Assembly (NCBI GenBank): GCA_019459485.1
Contig: JAIBEZ010000070.1
Coordinates: 1 to 46,107, forward strand
Direction of reading: 5' to 3'
From: Prolixibacteraceae bacterium
GTDB taxonomy: Bacteria; Bacteroidota; Bacteroidia; Bacteroidales; Prolixibacteraceae
Length of the DNA: 46,107 nucleotides
In this document: positions 1 through 8,493 of the stretch, piece by piece
How the letters are laid out: every line of letters starts with the position of its first letter
Position numbering within the stretch: the stretch's first letter is position 1
Translations under genes and position numbers: made by a program
Notes under the pieces: model-generated
The model's input: the letters and a program-made list of their open reading frames with translations, nothing else
Told to the model about the DNA's origin: nothing
Database searches by the model: none

Positions 1-318
1 ATTCGCATTTATGCCAGCTTTTAAAGCTCATGACCACACTTAATCTTGTTCTTTTCTCTTTCTTCTTTTAGCTGATTTATCAAGAATAAATACCTTTACT
101 GACTAGTTTGTTCAAACTGAACAAACATAGGATGACCACAATTGACCACAATTGACCACCACAAAATACCAAATAGGCATACAAACAGTCTGTTATATAC
201 TACAACTGATCGCACATAAAAAAGGGTTGCTCGGAAATAACCGGAACAACCCTTTTACGTAACACCAAATTGAATTGATTGATTCTGTTTCTGAACGTCT
301 GATGTTTTAGATTTTTAT
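1..318. other. Gene-free left edge with short TGACCA repeats
   Basis: No convincing reading frame is present. The stretch contains a short inverted repeat (TTTGTTCA, three-base loop, TGAACAAA, near 106-124) and the word TGACCA three times at a 10-bp period (starting 133, 143, 153). It is followed by a segment resembling 10393-10446 (shared words TGACCACAA and CCAAATAGG). A terminator-like hairpin closes the region at 220-256. This looks like a dispersed non-coding repeat rather than a gene. Confidence 0.5.
220..256 (-). terminator. Hairpin terminator after the AraC-type gene
   Basis: AAAAGGGTTG (220-229) pairs with CAACCCTTTT (247-256), with a further CGG/CCG pair inside the loop. On the minus strand the stem is followed by a T-run. 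It lies 63 bases past the stop of the regulator, so it most likely ends that transcript. Confidence 0.6.
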
Positions 319-981
319 CTAACTGTAAGTGCTGCAATATAACGGAAGTTGGGTTTTTTCCACCTTCTTTGCTTTCCATCTTATCCCTTCTGTTAAACCC
401 ATAAATCCATTATTTGTACCGCCAATCTCATCAATCGGTCTTCGTTTTTTTTCTTTCAATTGTTTAAAATGTGAAGGAGGAAGACCAACTATTTTCTTAA
501 ATTGGTTGGATAGGTGTGCTACACTGCTGTAATTCATCTTCCACGCAATTTCGGTAATGTTAAGTTCTCCATAAATAATCAATTCCTTAATTTTTTCAAT
601 TTTGTGAGAGATGATGAATTGTTCAATCGTAATTCCCTGCACTTCAGAAAATAAATTTGCCAGATAAGTGTAGTTGTAGTTTAATTTTCTGCTTAAATAG
701 TGAGAGAATTTTGTTTTGATCACTTCATTTGAATGATAAATCATATCAATAATTGTATTCTTCACTCTCTCAATAAGCACCGAACGTTTATCGTCTATTA
801 ATTCAAATCCGACACTGAATAAAGCAGTTTTTACACGCTCCCATTCTTCATCAGAAAGGTTTTCCATTATCTCCACTTCTCCTAGGTCAACCATAATGTA
901 GTGCAATCCTAGCTTTTTTAACTCATCCTTAACTGCTACTTTGCATCGGTTGCTAACCATGTATTTGATGTAAAGTTTCAT
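319..981 (-). CDS. AraC-family transcriptional regulator
   Basis: This 220-residue protein has a C-terminal AraC/XylS-type double helix-turn-helix DNA-binding domain, roughly residues 75-175. The typical second helix-turn-helix is visible as NITEIAWKMNYSSVAHLSNQ, followed by FKKIVGLPPSHFK. The N-terminal 65 residues (paired strands, a conserved-looking Cys near residue 13, 'VDLGEVEI') resemble the small ferredoxin-like/HMA-type domain found on many short Bacteroidota AraC proteins. No larger sugar-sensing domain is present. The ATG at 979-981 is the first in frame. It probably binds DNA in the cytoplasm; ligand and targets are unknown. The divergent spacing gives no clear operon. The basic tail beyond residue 180 is unassigned. 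Confidence 0.85.
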   Translation of the reverse strand: MKLYIKYMVSNRCKVAVKDELKKLGLHYIMVDLGEVEIMENLSDEEWERVKTALFSVGFELIDDKRSVLIERVKNTIIDMIYHSNEVIKTKFSHYLSRKLNYNYTYLANLFSEVQGITIEQFIISHKIEKIKELIIYGELNITEIAWKMNYSSVAHLSNQFKKIVGLPPSHFKQLKEKKRRPIDEIGGTNNGFMGLTEGIRWKAKKVEKTQLPLYCSTYS

Positions 982-1043
982 AATCTCAATTTTAGGTTAA
1001 TAGTTCAATGACAGTCTTTAATCGTACTGGCTGACGTGTAGAT

Positions 1044-2000
1044 TTAAGGAAGAACAGTAATATTGAAATTCAAATCTACACTGGCGTTTCCTGCGACAGA
1101 AATGTTGTTCATCACCAGGCCGGAAATGATACTGTTTGCGGTAACGAAACCTTTAAAAGTAAGTTTGCCAGTCGAAGAGTAATGCCCGTAGGAGACCACA
1201 TGGACTTCGTAATCGCCTTCATCCAAGAATGTCAGTTTATAAGTACCATCGGCATTAACTTTTGCACTGGACACAGCATTCGCAAACAGAACATTACTGC
1301 TTCCCTGCGCCTGAGTTTCGGTTGTTGCATTAAATTGGTTCTTACGGTAAGCATACACGAACAATTCGCTGTTTGAGAAATTGTTACTGGCTTTCCCTTT
1401 TATTTCGCCGCTTTTTTCCTGAAGCACCACACGAAGTGAATTTTTCAGTTCAGCATCGGTTACGAATTTATATTTGTTGGATGCGGTTGAATTTTCGTTG
1501 TAGATGATCGATTTTCGGAGGTCGAAGTCAATAACCAAATTTGTTGTGCCGCTTGAAGTAACCACAAAGCTTTTGTCGAGTTTAATTTCCGATGAAGCTG
1601 AGGACGATGCGTACAAATTGTGTTTTACGTTGGTTTTGTCAATTACATAACACCCAGGTGCGTTTCCTGAGGCATCTTTATCGTAATCCAGCACCAGCGA
1701 TATATTACTGTAAGTATCTGCCTGAACATCACCAGCGAACAATAACTGCGTTTCTCCTGAATGAAGATCTGAAATTTTGATCGATTGTTTTTGAAAACCC
1801 TCGACTGAAACTCCGTTGACTTTCACCCCGGCAACAGTAACAAAAACTGCCTGAATATTGGAATCATCTGATGGGGCATCAGTAATTTTTACAGACAGGT
1901 TACCGCTGGTTTGGCCGGAATCGTCATCTGACTTTGAACATTGAATCGTGAACAGGGAAATAGATACTGCCAGAGTAAGAAGCAAAATTTTCGTTTTCAT
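1044..2000 (-). CDS. DUF4382 domain lipoprotein
   Basis: The 318-residue protein starts with a lipoprotein signal peptide (lipobox LFTIQCSKSDD, Cys at residue 21), so it should be exported and lipid-anchored. Residues about 33-170 match the DUF4382 pattern, with the hallmark GNLSVKITDAPSDD opening and a Cys in 'APGCYVID'. The C-terminal part (about 195-315) looks like a carboxypeptidase-regulatory or transthyretin-like beta-sandwich ('GEIKGKASN', 'DGTYKLTFLDEGDYEVHVV'). The family is common in Bacteroidota envelopes and has no established biochemical role. It precedes the AraC gene on the same strand, 62 bases away, and lies downstream of the terminator at 2030-2092, so it is probably transcribed on its own. 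Confidence 0.8.
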   Translation of the reverse strand: MKTKILLLTLAVSISLFTIQCSKSDDDSGQTSGNLSVKITDAPSDDSNIQAVFVTVAGVKVNGVSVEGFQKQSIKISDLHSGETQLLFAGDVQADTYSNISLVLDYDKDASGNAPGCYVIDKTNVKHNLYASSSASSEIKLDKSFVVTSSGTTNLVIDFDLRKSIIYNENSTASNKYKFVTDAELKNSLRVVLQEKSGEIKGKASNNFSNSELFVYAYRKNQFNATTETQAQGSSNVLFANAVSSAKVNADGTYKLTFLDEGDYEVHVVSYGHYSSTGKLTFKGFVTANSIISGLVMNNISVAGNASVDLNFNITVLP

Positions 2001-2029
2001 AGTCGTAATTTTAGTTGTTTATAAATAAG

Positions 2030-2092
2030 AAGAGACTGTTTGGAATCCGTTTGAATGACGAAAAGTCCAAAATGAAATTCAAACAGTCTCTT
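2030..2092 (-). terminator. Terminator downstream of the coiled-coil gene
   Basis: AAGAGACTGTTTG (2030-2042) is the perfect inverse of CAAACAGTCTCTT (2080-2092), with a 37-base loop. On the minus strand the stem is followed by TTATTTAT. It begins 32 bases past the stop of the 2125-3036 gene. Confidence 0.7.
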
Positions 2093-2124
2093 TTCTATGC
2101 AACAAATTGTAATCTGGAATGGTA

Positions 2125-3036
2125 TTATTTCACTTCAATTACAGCGTATTTCGATATCCTCCAGAATTCCTGCGGATTATCTATTTGTAAATAAGCAATT
2201 TGACCATTTTCTTCAACCAGCGAATATGAATTGTTTGGATGTTCTGATCTCACATTTACCTTTTTCGCATTTAAAGCGATTGTTTTGGTTTGGCGAATGT
2301 CAAGTTCAGTAAAATGTGTTGGATCAAAATTCTCCTGGATCGCTTTGCTGCTGCCAAGTCCTAGAATTCCACCTTCGCGGTTTAGTATGCCTTCTTCCTT
2401 TAATTCCTTAAACGTACCAAGTACAACATGAGCCGTATTCAGTTTGTCTGTTTTGTCAACAATCACTTTTTGTTTGTAATTGATAGTGTCTGTCTGATCT
2501 TTAATATTCAGATCCATGTTTTGAATTTTTGAATCCAGTTCTGCCAGCGTGATGTTTTTGCTTTCAACGATATTTTTCAATTCAGCAATTTCAAGGTTCT
2601 GGCTTTCAATGGTTTCATTTAAGCTTTTAAGTCTTGTTTCATAGGATTTTACGCTTAGTCCCGATTTTTTTAGTTTCTGTTCCAGTTCGGCAATTTTTTT
2701 ATTGTTTTCCTCAACCAGATTGTCCAGCAAATTAATGTCGTCAATAATTGCCTGTTTCCTGCTTTTACCACCTTCTGATTGAACCATCGAAATCTGATTC
2801 CTTTTTTCCTTTATTAATTTCAGATTGTTTTCGATTTCAAAAAAGCTGCCTTCCATGTCGGTCATAAAAGCTTCTTTTTCTTCCATTGTTTGGTTTATGC
2901 TATCCCTTTCGGCGGTCAGTGCTGCGATTTCAGCTTTTTTCTGGTTATAAACATACACTCCGCCAACGATGCTGACAATCAAAATGAAACTTGCTACAAT
3001 GATTGTCGCCAACTGTGTTTTTTCTGTCTTTTCCAT
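2125..3036 (-). CDS. Membrane-anchored coiled-coil protein with conserved C-terminal domain
   Basis: This 303-residue protein has one N-terminal membrane segment (about residues 10-30, LATIIVASFILIVSIVGGVY). Next comes a long Glu/Lys/Leu-rich coiled coil (about 31-200) and a compact C-terminal domain (about 205-303). That domain carries 'EGGILGLGSSK', 'FTELDIRQT', 'NAKKVNV' and ends 'PQEFWRISKYAVIEVK'. The same C-terminal domain, with the same order of motifs, is in the lipoprotein at 44148-45014, so the two are paralogues. The topology suggests an inner-membrane anchor with a periplasmic rod. Bacteroidales collagen-binding Cbp1-type proteins have a comparable coiled-coil layout, but I cannot confirm membership. 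Function unknown. Confidence 0.7.
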   Translation of the reverse strand: MEKTEKTQLATIIVASFILIVSIVGGVYVYNQKKAEIAALTAERDSINQTMEEKEAFMTDMEGSFFEIENNLKLIKEKRNQISMVQSEGGKSRKQAIIDDINLLDNLVEENNKKIAELEQKLKKSGLSVKSYETRLKSLNETIESQNLEIAELKNIVESKNITLAELDSKIQNMDLNIKDQTDTINYKQKVIVDKTDKLNTAHVVLGTFKELKEEGILNREGGILGLGSSKAIQENFDPTHFTELDIRQTKTIALNAKKVNVRSEHPNNSYSLVEENGQIAYLQIDNPQEFWRISKYAVIEVK

Positions 3037-3133
3037 TACTTTTTTTATTAAGTGATTAAATAATTACTTTTTGGGATCAAACAACCACGTAGATACTATC
3101 ATCTGGTGGATGTGTTCGATTTCGGGAAAAGGC

Positions 3134-3169
3134 AAAGCAATGCCTGTGCCACTGTGATGGCATTGCTTT
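3134..3169 (-). terminator. Probable terminator after the small lipoprotein gene
   Basis: AAAGCAATGCC (3134-3144) and GGCATTGCTTT (3159-3169) form an 11-bp perfect stem. On the minus strand it is followed by a moderately T-rich tail. It lies 110 bases downstream of the 3279-3662 stop and upstream of the coiled-coil gene start. Confidence 0.5.
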
Positions 3170-3278
3170 AAAGTCTTGTTAATTAAAGTTTTATGTATGT
3201 TTGAATGAAGCCTTGTTTTATCAAAATGATAAAAGGAATCCTTAATTGATAAATTTGGATAAGAATTGTAGCCAGTAC

Positions 3279-3662
3279 TTATTGTTTCTCAATATCTAAG
3301 AAAATCACAGTGCAAGAGTTCTGTTCCACAATGACTTGTCCTGTCCATGAATTTACCTTATTTGTAGCAATGCAATTAACTTCATTTGCAGAATAATCAT
3401 ATGTCCCCTTTTTCAAATTTACCAATAATCCAATACCAGTCGGATTTTCACAATTACAGTCACTATCTGTATAGATTGTACCTGCATCCAAGGTGCCAAC
3501 TTTTTGTCCATTTGCCAGTATCTCAATCTCAAAAACACAATTAATCAAGGACGAATTAGTGTAAAATAATAATCTTCCTGTGTTCGAATCGTCTTGTGTC
3601 TTTTCACAACTACTCAAAACAACAAACATTAAAAATACAAGTATCAGGTTAATTGATTTCAT
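3279..3662 (-). CDS. Small lipoprotein of unknown function
   Basis: The 127-residue protein has a lipoprotein signal (MKSINLILVFLMFVVLSSCE, Cys at 19), predicting export and lipid attachment. The rest looks like a small beta-sandwich: 'GRLLFYTNSS', 'CVFEIEILANGQKVGTL', 'TYDYSANEV', 'WTGQVIVEQNSCTVIFLDIE'. It has several extra cysteines that could form disulfides. I do not recognise a family. It sits alone between the sigma-54 regulator and the coiled-coil gene. Confidence 0.65.
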   Translation of the reverse strand: MKSINLILVFLMFVVLSSCEKTQDDSNTGRLLFYTNSSLINCVFEIEILANGQKVGTLDAGTIYTDSDCNCENPTGIGLLVNLKKGTYDYSANEVNCIATNKVNSWTGQVIVEQNSCTVIFLDIEKQ

Positions 3663-3732
3663 GATGTGAAAATTTTGATTTCAATCAAAAGATGTATCCA
3701 TATGTAAGAAGGTAGCTTCGTATTGGATACAA

Positions 3733-5088
3733 CTATTCCTTATTGTCTTCCTTTAACATCCTGTAGATCGTCGCCACACCAAGGTCAAGTTTTTCGGCCA
3801 CCAGTTTGATGTTGTTGTCGTATTTCTCCAGAAATTTTCTCACTATCCTGATATCGTATTCACGAAGGCTGAGTTCTTCGTTGCCTAATTCGTTAAGTAA
3901 ATCCTGACCTCTTCCCAAAACGATGTGGTCAGCAGTTATTTCATTCTGATCGGCCAGGGTAACCGCAAGCTCAATTACCGATTTCAGTTCACGAATATTT
4001 CCCGGAAATGAATAGGAGAGTAAGCGTGTGGAGGCCTCGGTAGTCAATGACTTTAGCTTCATGTTGTTCTCCTTGCAGAACAAGTCGATAAAGTGTCTGG
4101 CCAATATGATCACGTCATTTCCCCTTTCGCGCAAAGGTTGCAGTTCAATAGGCAGTCCGAATAAACGGTAGTAAAGATCCTGCCTGAAATTTCCTTTTTT
4201 AATTTCTTCCTGAAGGTCTTTATTGGTTGCTATAATGATCCGGCAATCGGTTTTAACAGGGTGATTGCTTCCAATCCGGATAATTTCTTTTTCCTGAAGG
4301 GCGCGCAACAGTTTGGCCTGCAATGAAATATCCATTTCAGCCATTTCGTCGAGAAATAAAGTTCCGCCATTTGCCTCCTCGAACTTGCCAATCCGGCGAA
4401 AGGCGGCTCCGGTGAATGCACCTTTTTCGTGCCCGAAAAGTTCGCTTTCAATCAGATCTTTCGGAATTGCCGCAACATTAACAGCTACAAACGGTTGCTT
4501 CGAACGGTTGGAGTTGTAGTGTATCGCTTTGGCAACCAATTCCTTTCCGGTTCCGGTTTCGCCGGTTATTGTAACTGTGATATTGGTTCGGGTTGCTTTT
4601 TCAATCAGTTCAAATACTCTTTGGGTAGCAGCACTGTTGCCGATAATGGTACTTTGGTCAGTATATTTCTTTTTAACCTCCTGCCTTAAATTCACAATTT
4701 CCTTTTTCAGGGCACTGCCCTGCCTGATGTTGCCGACTGTATTGAGCAACCGTTCCCGGATATCTTTCGACTTTACAATGTAGTCGTAAGCGCCGTGCCG
4801 CAATAAGGTAACCACCACTTCAATGTCGTCCTGCTCCGAAATGAGGATAATCTGAATATCCTCGTTAATTTCCTTTATCTGTTTAAGCACTTCCAGGCCT
4901 TTCATGTCGGGAAGCCGGTAGTCCAAAGTAATAATATCCGGTTGCTGATGTAAATTTGCAAGACAGTCTTTTCCGGTAGTGAATGATTGTATTTCGTAAT
5001 CGGGATTAAGCGACAGGGTATGAACCAGTAACCGGTTGTACCATTCATCATCCTCAACGACAAATATCTTGAAGGCTTTTTCGGACAT
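3733..5088 (-). CDS. Sigma-54-dependent response regulator, NtrC family
   Basis: This 451-residue protein has three domains in order. The receiver domain is about residues 6-120, with acidic pair 'VEDDE' and phospho-acceptor Asp56 in 'DIITLDYRLPD'. The AAA+ sigma-54 activator domain is about 145-375, with Walker A GETGTGKE at 176-183, the sigma-54 contact loop GAFTGA at 223-228 and Walker B GGTLFLDEMA at 241-250. A Fis-type helix-turn-helix ends the protein ('NIKLVAEKLDLGVATIYRML'). It should activate RpoN promoters when phosphorylated. The hybrid kinase gene lies 107 bases upstream on the same strand, so the two very likely form one phosphorelay. Targets are not visible here. Confidence 0.93.
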   Translation of the reverse strand: MSEKAFKIFVVEDDEWYNRLLVHTLSLNPDYEIQSFTTGKDCLANLHQQPDIITLDYRLPDMKGLEVLKQIKEINEDIQIILISEQDDIEVVVTLLRHGAYDYIVKSKDIRERLLNTVGNIRQGSALKKEIVNLRQEVKKKYTDQSTIIGNSAATQRVFELIEKATRTNITVTITGETGTGKELVAKAIHYNSNRSKQPFVAVNVAAIPKDLIESELFGHEKGAFTGAAFRRIGKFEEANGGTLFLDEMAEMDISLQAKLLRALQEKEIIRIGSNHPVKTDCRIIIATNKDLQEEIKKGNFRQDLYYRLFGLPIELQPLRERGNDVIILARHFIDLFCKENNMKLKSLTTEASTRLLSYSFPGNIRELKSVIELAVTLADQNEITADHIVLGRGQDLLNELGNEELSLREYDIRIVRKFLEKYDNNIKLVAEKLDLGVATIYRMLKEDNKE

Positions 5089-5195
5089 TTTTTGGCGATT
5101 TGTTATTTTGAATTTCGTTCAGTAGCGGCAAGGTACTAAGTTTTTGGCTTAATCGGCTTTTCAGATTCTCATTTTGAGAAAATAATCCTTTTAAA

Positions 5196-7601
5196 CTATT
5201 CTGCCTTGAGTTTTTGTTTCAGCATTGAATTGATGCTACTGATTTCATGCTCAATTTTTGCGACCAGTTTCTTTATTTCTTCCGGATGACTGTTATGCGA
5301 ATTATTCTCGAGTTTTTTCAGATGCTCATAAAGGTCAGTTGCCTGCAAATGTTTGGCCGGAGCGGCCAGTTTGTGGGCTGTTTCAACAATAGCGCTCCAG
5401 TCTGAACTTTGGATATTCTGTTGAAATTTCGTCAAGGCTTCTTCGCTCGAACGGATAAAAATTTTCAACATCTCGTTGAAAAATGCGGCATCTCCTCCTG
5501 ACATCCGTTCCAGTTCGTCCAGATCGATCGATGTGTTTTTTGCGTTCGCCTCCGGTATGGGTTCTTCCCTTTTCTCCGGAAGTAATTTCGAAACAGCGCT
5601 TAACAATTCAGATTCAGCAAATGGTTTCAGTAAAAAAGCCTTCATTCCGGCCAATTGTATCTTCTCAAAATCTGCTAACTTGTTGGTTGCCGTCAATGCA
5701 ATGATTTTTGTCGATGGACGATGTTGTAAAATCAGTTTCGTTGCTTCATATCCATCCAACACCGGCATTCGGATGTCCATAAGTATCAGGTCGTACGCGT
5801 TTTTCTCTGCAAGTTCTGCTGCTTCGCTGCCATTGTGCGCTTCTGTAAACGACACTCTCCATTTTTTCAGTATGTTTTTGATCAGATAAAGGTTGAATTC
5901 TTCATCGTCAACAATCAGGAAATGAAGCATATTGAACCAGTTGGGGATAAGTAGTTGCTCTTTTGATCTTTTTTTTACATTGTCAGGATTCCCAATCTGA
6001 TAGGGTATTTGCAGGATAAAACGGCTTCCTTTCCCCGGAGTGCTTTCAACTTCAATTTTGCCATTTTGGAGAATAACCAGCTTCTTCACGATGGCAAGTC
6101 CAAGTCCTGCGCCGCGCTGTTTTTGAGTAAGTTCGGTATCCAGTTGCACAAATTCGTCAAAAATCCGGTGCTGGTCTTCTTTTGAAATGCCAATGCCTGT
6201 ATCCGTAACTTCAATGTGCAACAGGTAATTTTGTCCCGAAGTTTCCGCGCCTGAAACAGCCAAAGTGATTTGCCCGATATTGGTGAATTTAAGTGCGTTG
6301 GTAATCAGATTTATCAGGATTTGTTTCAGCCGGATCGGATCGCCCTGAAGTGCCAGGTTTTTATCTGTATTGTTCCAGACGTTCAATTCAATTCCTTTTT
6401 TCTGTGCCGAATCCTTGTGCAGGGTGTGAATTTCCTGAATGATTTCATCAGGGAAAAAATCGATTTGTTCAATTTGCAGTTTCTGAGATTCAATTTTCGA
6501 GAAATCAAGCGTGTCGTTTACCAGTGCTATCAGGTGTTCTGCTGATTTGTGCACCACTTCCAAATCGGCAGACATTTCTGTAGAATTCGTTTTCTGAAGC
6601 ATCTGTTCAGTCAGTCCGTAAATGGCATTTACCGGCGTTCGCATCTCATGACTGACAGTTGCCACAAACATCTCTTTTGCTTTAGCCAGACTTTCTGCTT
6701 CCTCTTTTGCTTTTTTCAGAACTTGCTGATAAGTTCTGTTGCGCTGAAGGTTTCTGAAGAACAAGATCAGAATAATTATCAGCAATATTACAGCGCCAAT
6801 GGTAAAAATTGCCATCCTTTGGTAGGTTTGGGCGGCCATTGAATCCGCTTCCTGAGTTTTTGATTCCAGACGTTTTTGTTCGCTGTCTTCAAGGCTGAAA
6901 ATATGTTGGTCGAGTATTTGGGTGACCTGGATGTTGCGTTCGAACAGGAGCTTTTCTTTTGCCTGCAATTGTCTGGCCTGAACAGTAATCAGTTTTTCGA
7001 TACCTGCAATTTCCTGTTTGATGATTTCTTTTTCGCCGCTTTTGTCAATGATAATGGGTTGCAGGGTGCTTGTATCTTTTTTGCTGAAAAGCCTTTTGAA
7101 AAAGCCTTTCTTTTCTTCCTGTTTAAACCTGATCGTATCGGGTTGGATAATTACGGTATCAATCTTCGAATACAGTTCTGAAAATGAATTTGTTGCAGTT
7201 GCTTTTGAACGGTGAAGCGCCCGGATTTCATCTAAAATAAGCAATTTGCGGTTGACCAGAATTCGGATGGTATCTATGTGAAACATTTCAATTGAGCCGG
7301 GTGCGGCATACACTTCCAGATCGGTGAGTTTTTGCTGGATGGTGGTATTTTGTTGCTCGTAAGGTTTGATGAAAGTTGCATCTCCGGTCAGACTGTATAG
7401 GCGGATAGTATTTTCAACTTCATTTAAATCGGAAGCAATGTCTTTGATAAGCAATAATTTCAGATCGGGACGCGCTTCTTTGTGTATGGTATCAACAATT
7501 TTGGAGAGACTCTCATACGCGAAAAATCCTGAAACAACTACTGCCACTGCAATGCAGATGGTTAAGATGGTTACCTGTATTTCAATCTTTAATTTCTTCA
7601 T
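5196..7601 (-). CDS. Hybrid sensor histidine kinase with receiver and Hpt domains
   Basis: The protein (801 residues from ATG 7601; the in-frame TTG just before is less likely) has a membrane segment near 10-30. A helical sensor of about 230 residues follows, containing a Lys/Phe-rich patch (KKGFFKRLFSKK), then a second membrane segment near 262-283. The kinase core has the H-box FVATVSHEMRTP (His about 318), N-box 'NLITNALKFT' and G-boxes 'DTGIGIS' and 'GAGLGLAIV'. A receiver follows ('LIVDDEEFN', 'LILMDIRMPVLDGYEA', 'LLKPF'), then a C-terminal Hpt domain ('VETAHKLAAPAKHL'). This is a complete internal phosphorelay that can pass phosphate to the sigma-54 regulator at 3733-5088. The signal sensed is unknown. 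Confidence 0.92.
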   Translation of the reverse strand: MKKLKIEIQVTILTICIAVAVVVSGFFAYESLSKIVDTIHKEARPDLKLLLIKDIASDLNEVENTIRLYSLTGDATFIKPYEQQNTTIQQKLTDLEVYAAPGSIEMFHIDTIRILVNRKLLILDEIRALHRSKATATNSFSELYSKIDTVIIQPDTIRFKQEEKKGFFKRLFSKKDTSTLQPIIIDKSGEKEIIKQEIAGIEKLITVQARQLQAKEKLLFERNIQVTQILDQHIFSLEDSEQKRLESKTQEADSMAAQTYQRMAIFTIGAVILLIIILILFFRNLQRNRTYQQVLKKAKEEAESLAKAKEMFVATVSHEMRTPVNAIYGLTEQMLQKTNSTEMSADLEVVHKSAEHLIALVNDTLDFSKIESQKLQIEQIDFFPDEIIQEIHTLHKDSAQKKGIELNVWNNTDKNLALQGDPIRLKQILINLITNALKFTNIGQITLAVSGAETSGQNYLLHIEVTDTGIGISKEDQHRIFDEFVQLDTELTQKQRGAGLGLAIVKKLVILQNGKIEVESTPGKGSRFILQIPYQIGNPDNVKKRSKEQLLIPNWFNMLHFLIVDDEEFNLYLIKNILKKWRVSFTEAHNGSEAAELAEKNAYDLILMDIRMPVLDGYEATKLILQHRPSTKIIALTATNKLADFEKIQLAGMKAFLLKPFAESELLSAVSKLLPEKREEPIPEANAKNTSIDLDELERMSGGDAAFFNEMLKIFIRSSEEALTKFQQNIQSSDWSAIVETAHKLAAPAKHLQATDLYEHLKKLENNSHNSHPEEIKKLVAKIEHEISSINSMLKQKLKAE

Positions 7602-7615
7602 CAAATAAATGCAAG

Positions 7616-8305
7616 TTAATAATACTTGCTTTCTTTCAAATTTTCATAGATGGTTGTTACCATCAGCAGCATCAGGAATAAATATGAAAAGTCTTCGATG
7701 GGAATATTTATTATCCTGATGTTCAGTATGTGAGCGGAATTGTATTCAACCACAGGCAATGACGTAAGTATGCCGTTAACGATTAAAAACGGAAGCAGTG
7801 AAACAAAATACGCGAAATAAAACTTAGTGATGTGTGGTTTGAATTTGTTCCTGAAAACTGTGTATCCCAGATAAACAGCTGCGAATAAAAATGTCAGGAA
7901 CGTGTATGCCTGATGCCTGAAAAAGTAACTGATCAGCGCGAAACCAACCATCAGGAAAAGGCTGAAAGCAAGAAAAGGGTTTGCAAACTCCTGTTTTTTA
8001 AGGTAAAATTTGAGCACCTCATAAATAAAAACACAGCAGTATGGGATTACCAGGAAAAACAACCATTCTTCGATGGGCAATCCGTTAATATCCTTGCCTA
8101 AAGTATATTCCTGGTTGAAACTCCAAACACCGGCTTCGGTAAAATTGATGTCCCAAACTATAAAGATGGCAGCCGTAATCAAAATCGCAGGAAGTATGTA
8201 TTTCAGGTTTTTATAGTACTGTACATTTTTATCGAAACTTAGCGCCAGTGGCACTGCGATTGAACCGATCAACAAAAGCAGGTAGGTATAATTCTTGAAT
8301 TCCAT
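7616..8305 (-). CDS. Lycopene cyclase-type integral membrane protein
   Basis: The 229-residue hydrophobic protein has about seven membrane segments. It shows the two-repeat layout of the CrtYc/CrtYd (heterodimer-type) lycopene beta-cyclases fused into one chain. Repeat one has 'WDINF', 'GVWSFN' and PIEEWLFF (77-84). Repeat two has the weaker PIEDFSYLF (202-210). The PxE(E/D) motif is conserved in that family. By family it would cyclise lycopene ends to beta-ionone rings. No crtB, crtI or other carotenoid gene is in the window, so the substrate is inferred from family alone. Its stop is 14 bases from the kinase start on the same strand, so it may head a transcript with the kinase and regulator. 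Confidence 0.82.
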   Translation of the reverse strand: MEFKNYTYLLLLIGSIAVPLALSFDKNVQYYKNLKYILPAILITAAIFIVWDINFTEAGVWSFNQEYTLGKDINGLPIEEWLFFLVIPYCCVFIYEVLKFYLKKQEFANPFLAFSLFLMVGFALISYFFRHQAYTFLTFLFAAVYLGYTVFRNKFKPHITKFYFAYFVSLLPFLIVNGILTSLPVVEYNSAHILNIRIINIPIEDFSYLFLMLLMVTTIYENLKESKYY

Positions 8306-8339
8306 TGTATCTGGTGTGTTTTAAAATATATTTCAGGAA

Positions 8340-8347
8340 CAAAGATA
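8340..8347 (-). promoter_or_regulatory. Candidate Bacteroidota -7 box for the cyclase gene
   Basis: Read on the minus strand the site is TATCTTTG, matching the Bacteroidota -7 consensus TAnnTTTG. It lies about 35 bases before the cyclase ATG at 8305. No clear -33 TTTG element is present, so the call rests on one box. Confidence 0.35.
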
Positions 8348-8394
8348 AACGAATCGCTGAAGTAATTTGTTTGGGCATTTTGCGAGAACACAAT

Positions 8395-8425
8395 AAAAAA
8401 GGCGCCTATAAAAATAGACACCTTT
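8395..8425 (-). terminator. Imperfect terminator after the FadL-like gene
   Basis: On the minus strand, AAAGGTGTCTAT and ATAGGCGCCTTT form a mostly paired stem followed by a run of T. It lies about 70 bases past the porin stop at 8494. Confidence 0.55.
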
Positions 8426-8493
8426 GTAAGAGAGAAAATCAATTACTCGAATATTTTGAAAAGGAGAAATTAACCGGCTTGTTCGGTTGTCAA

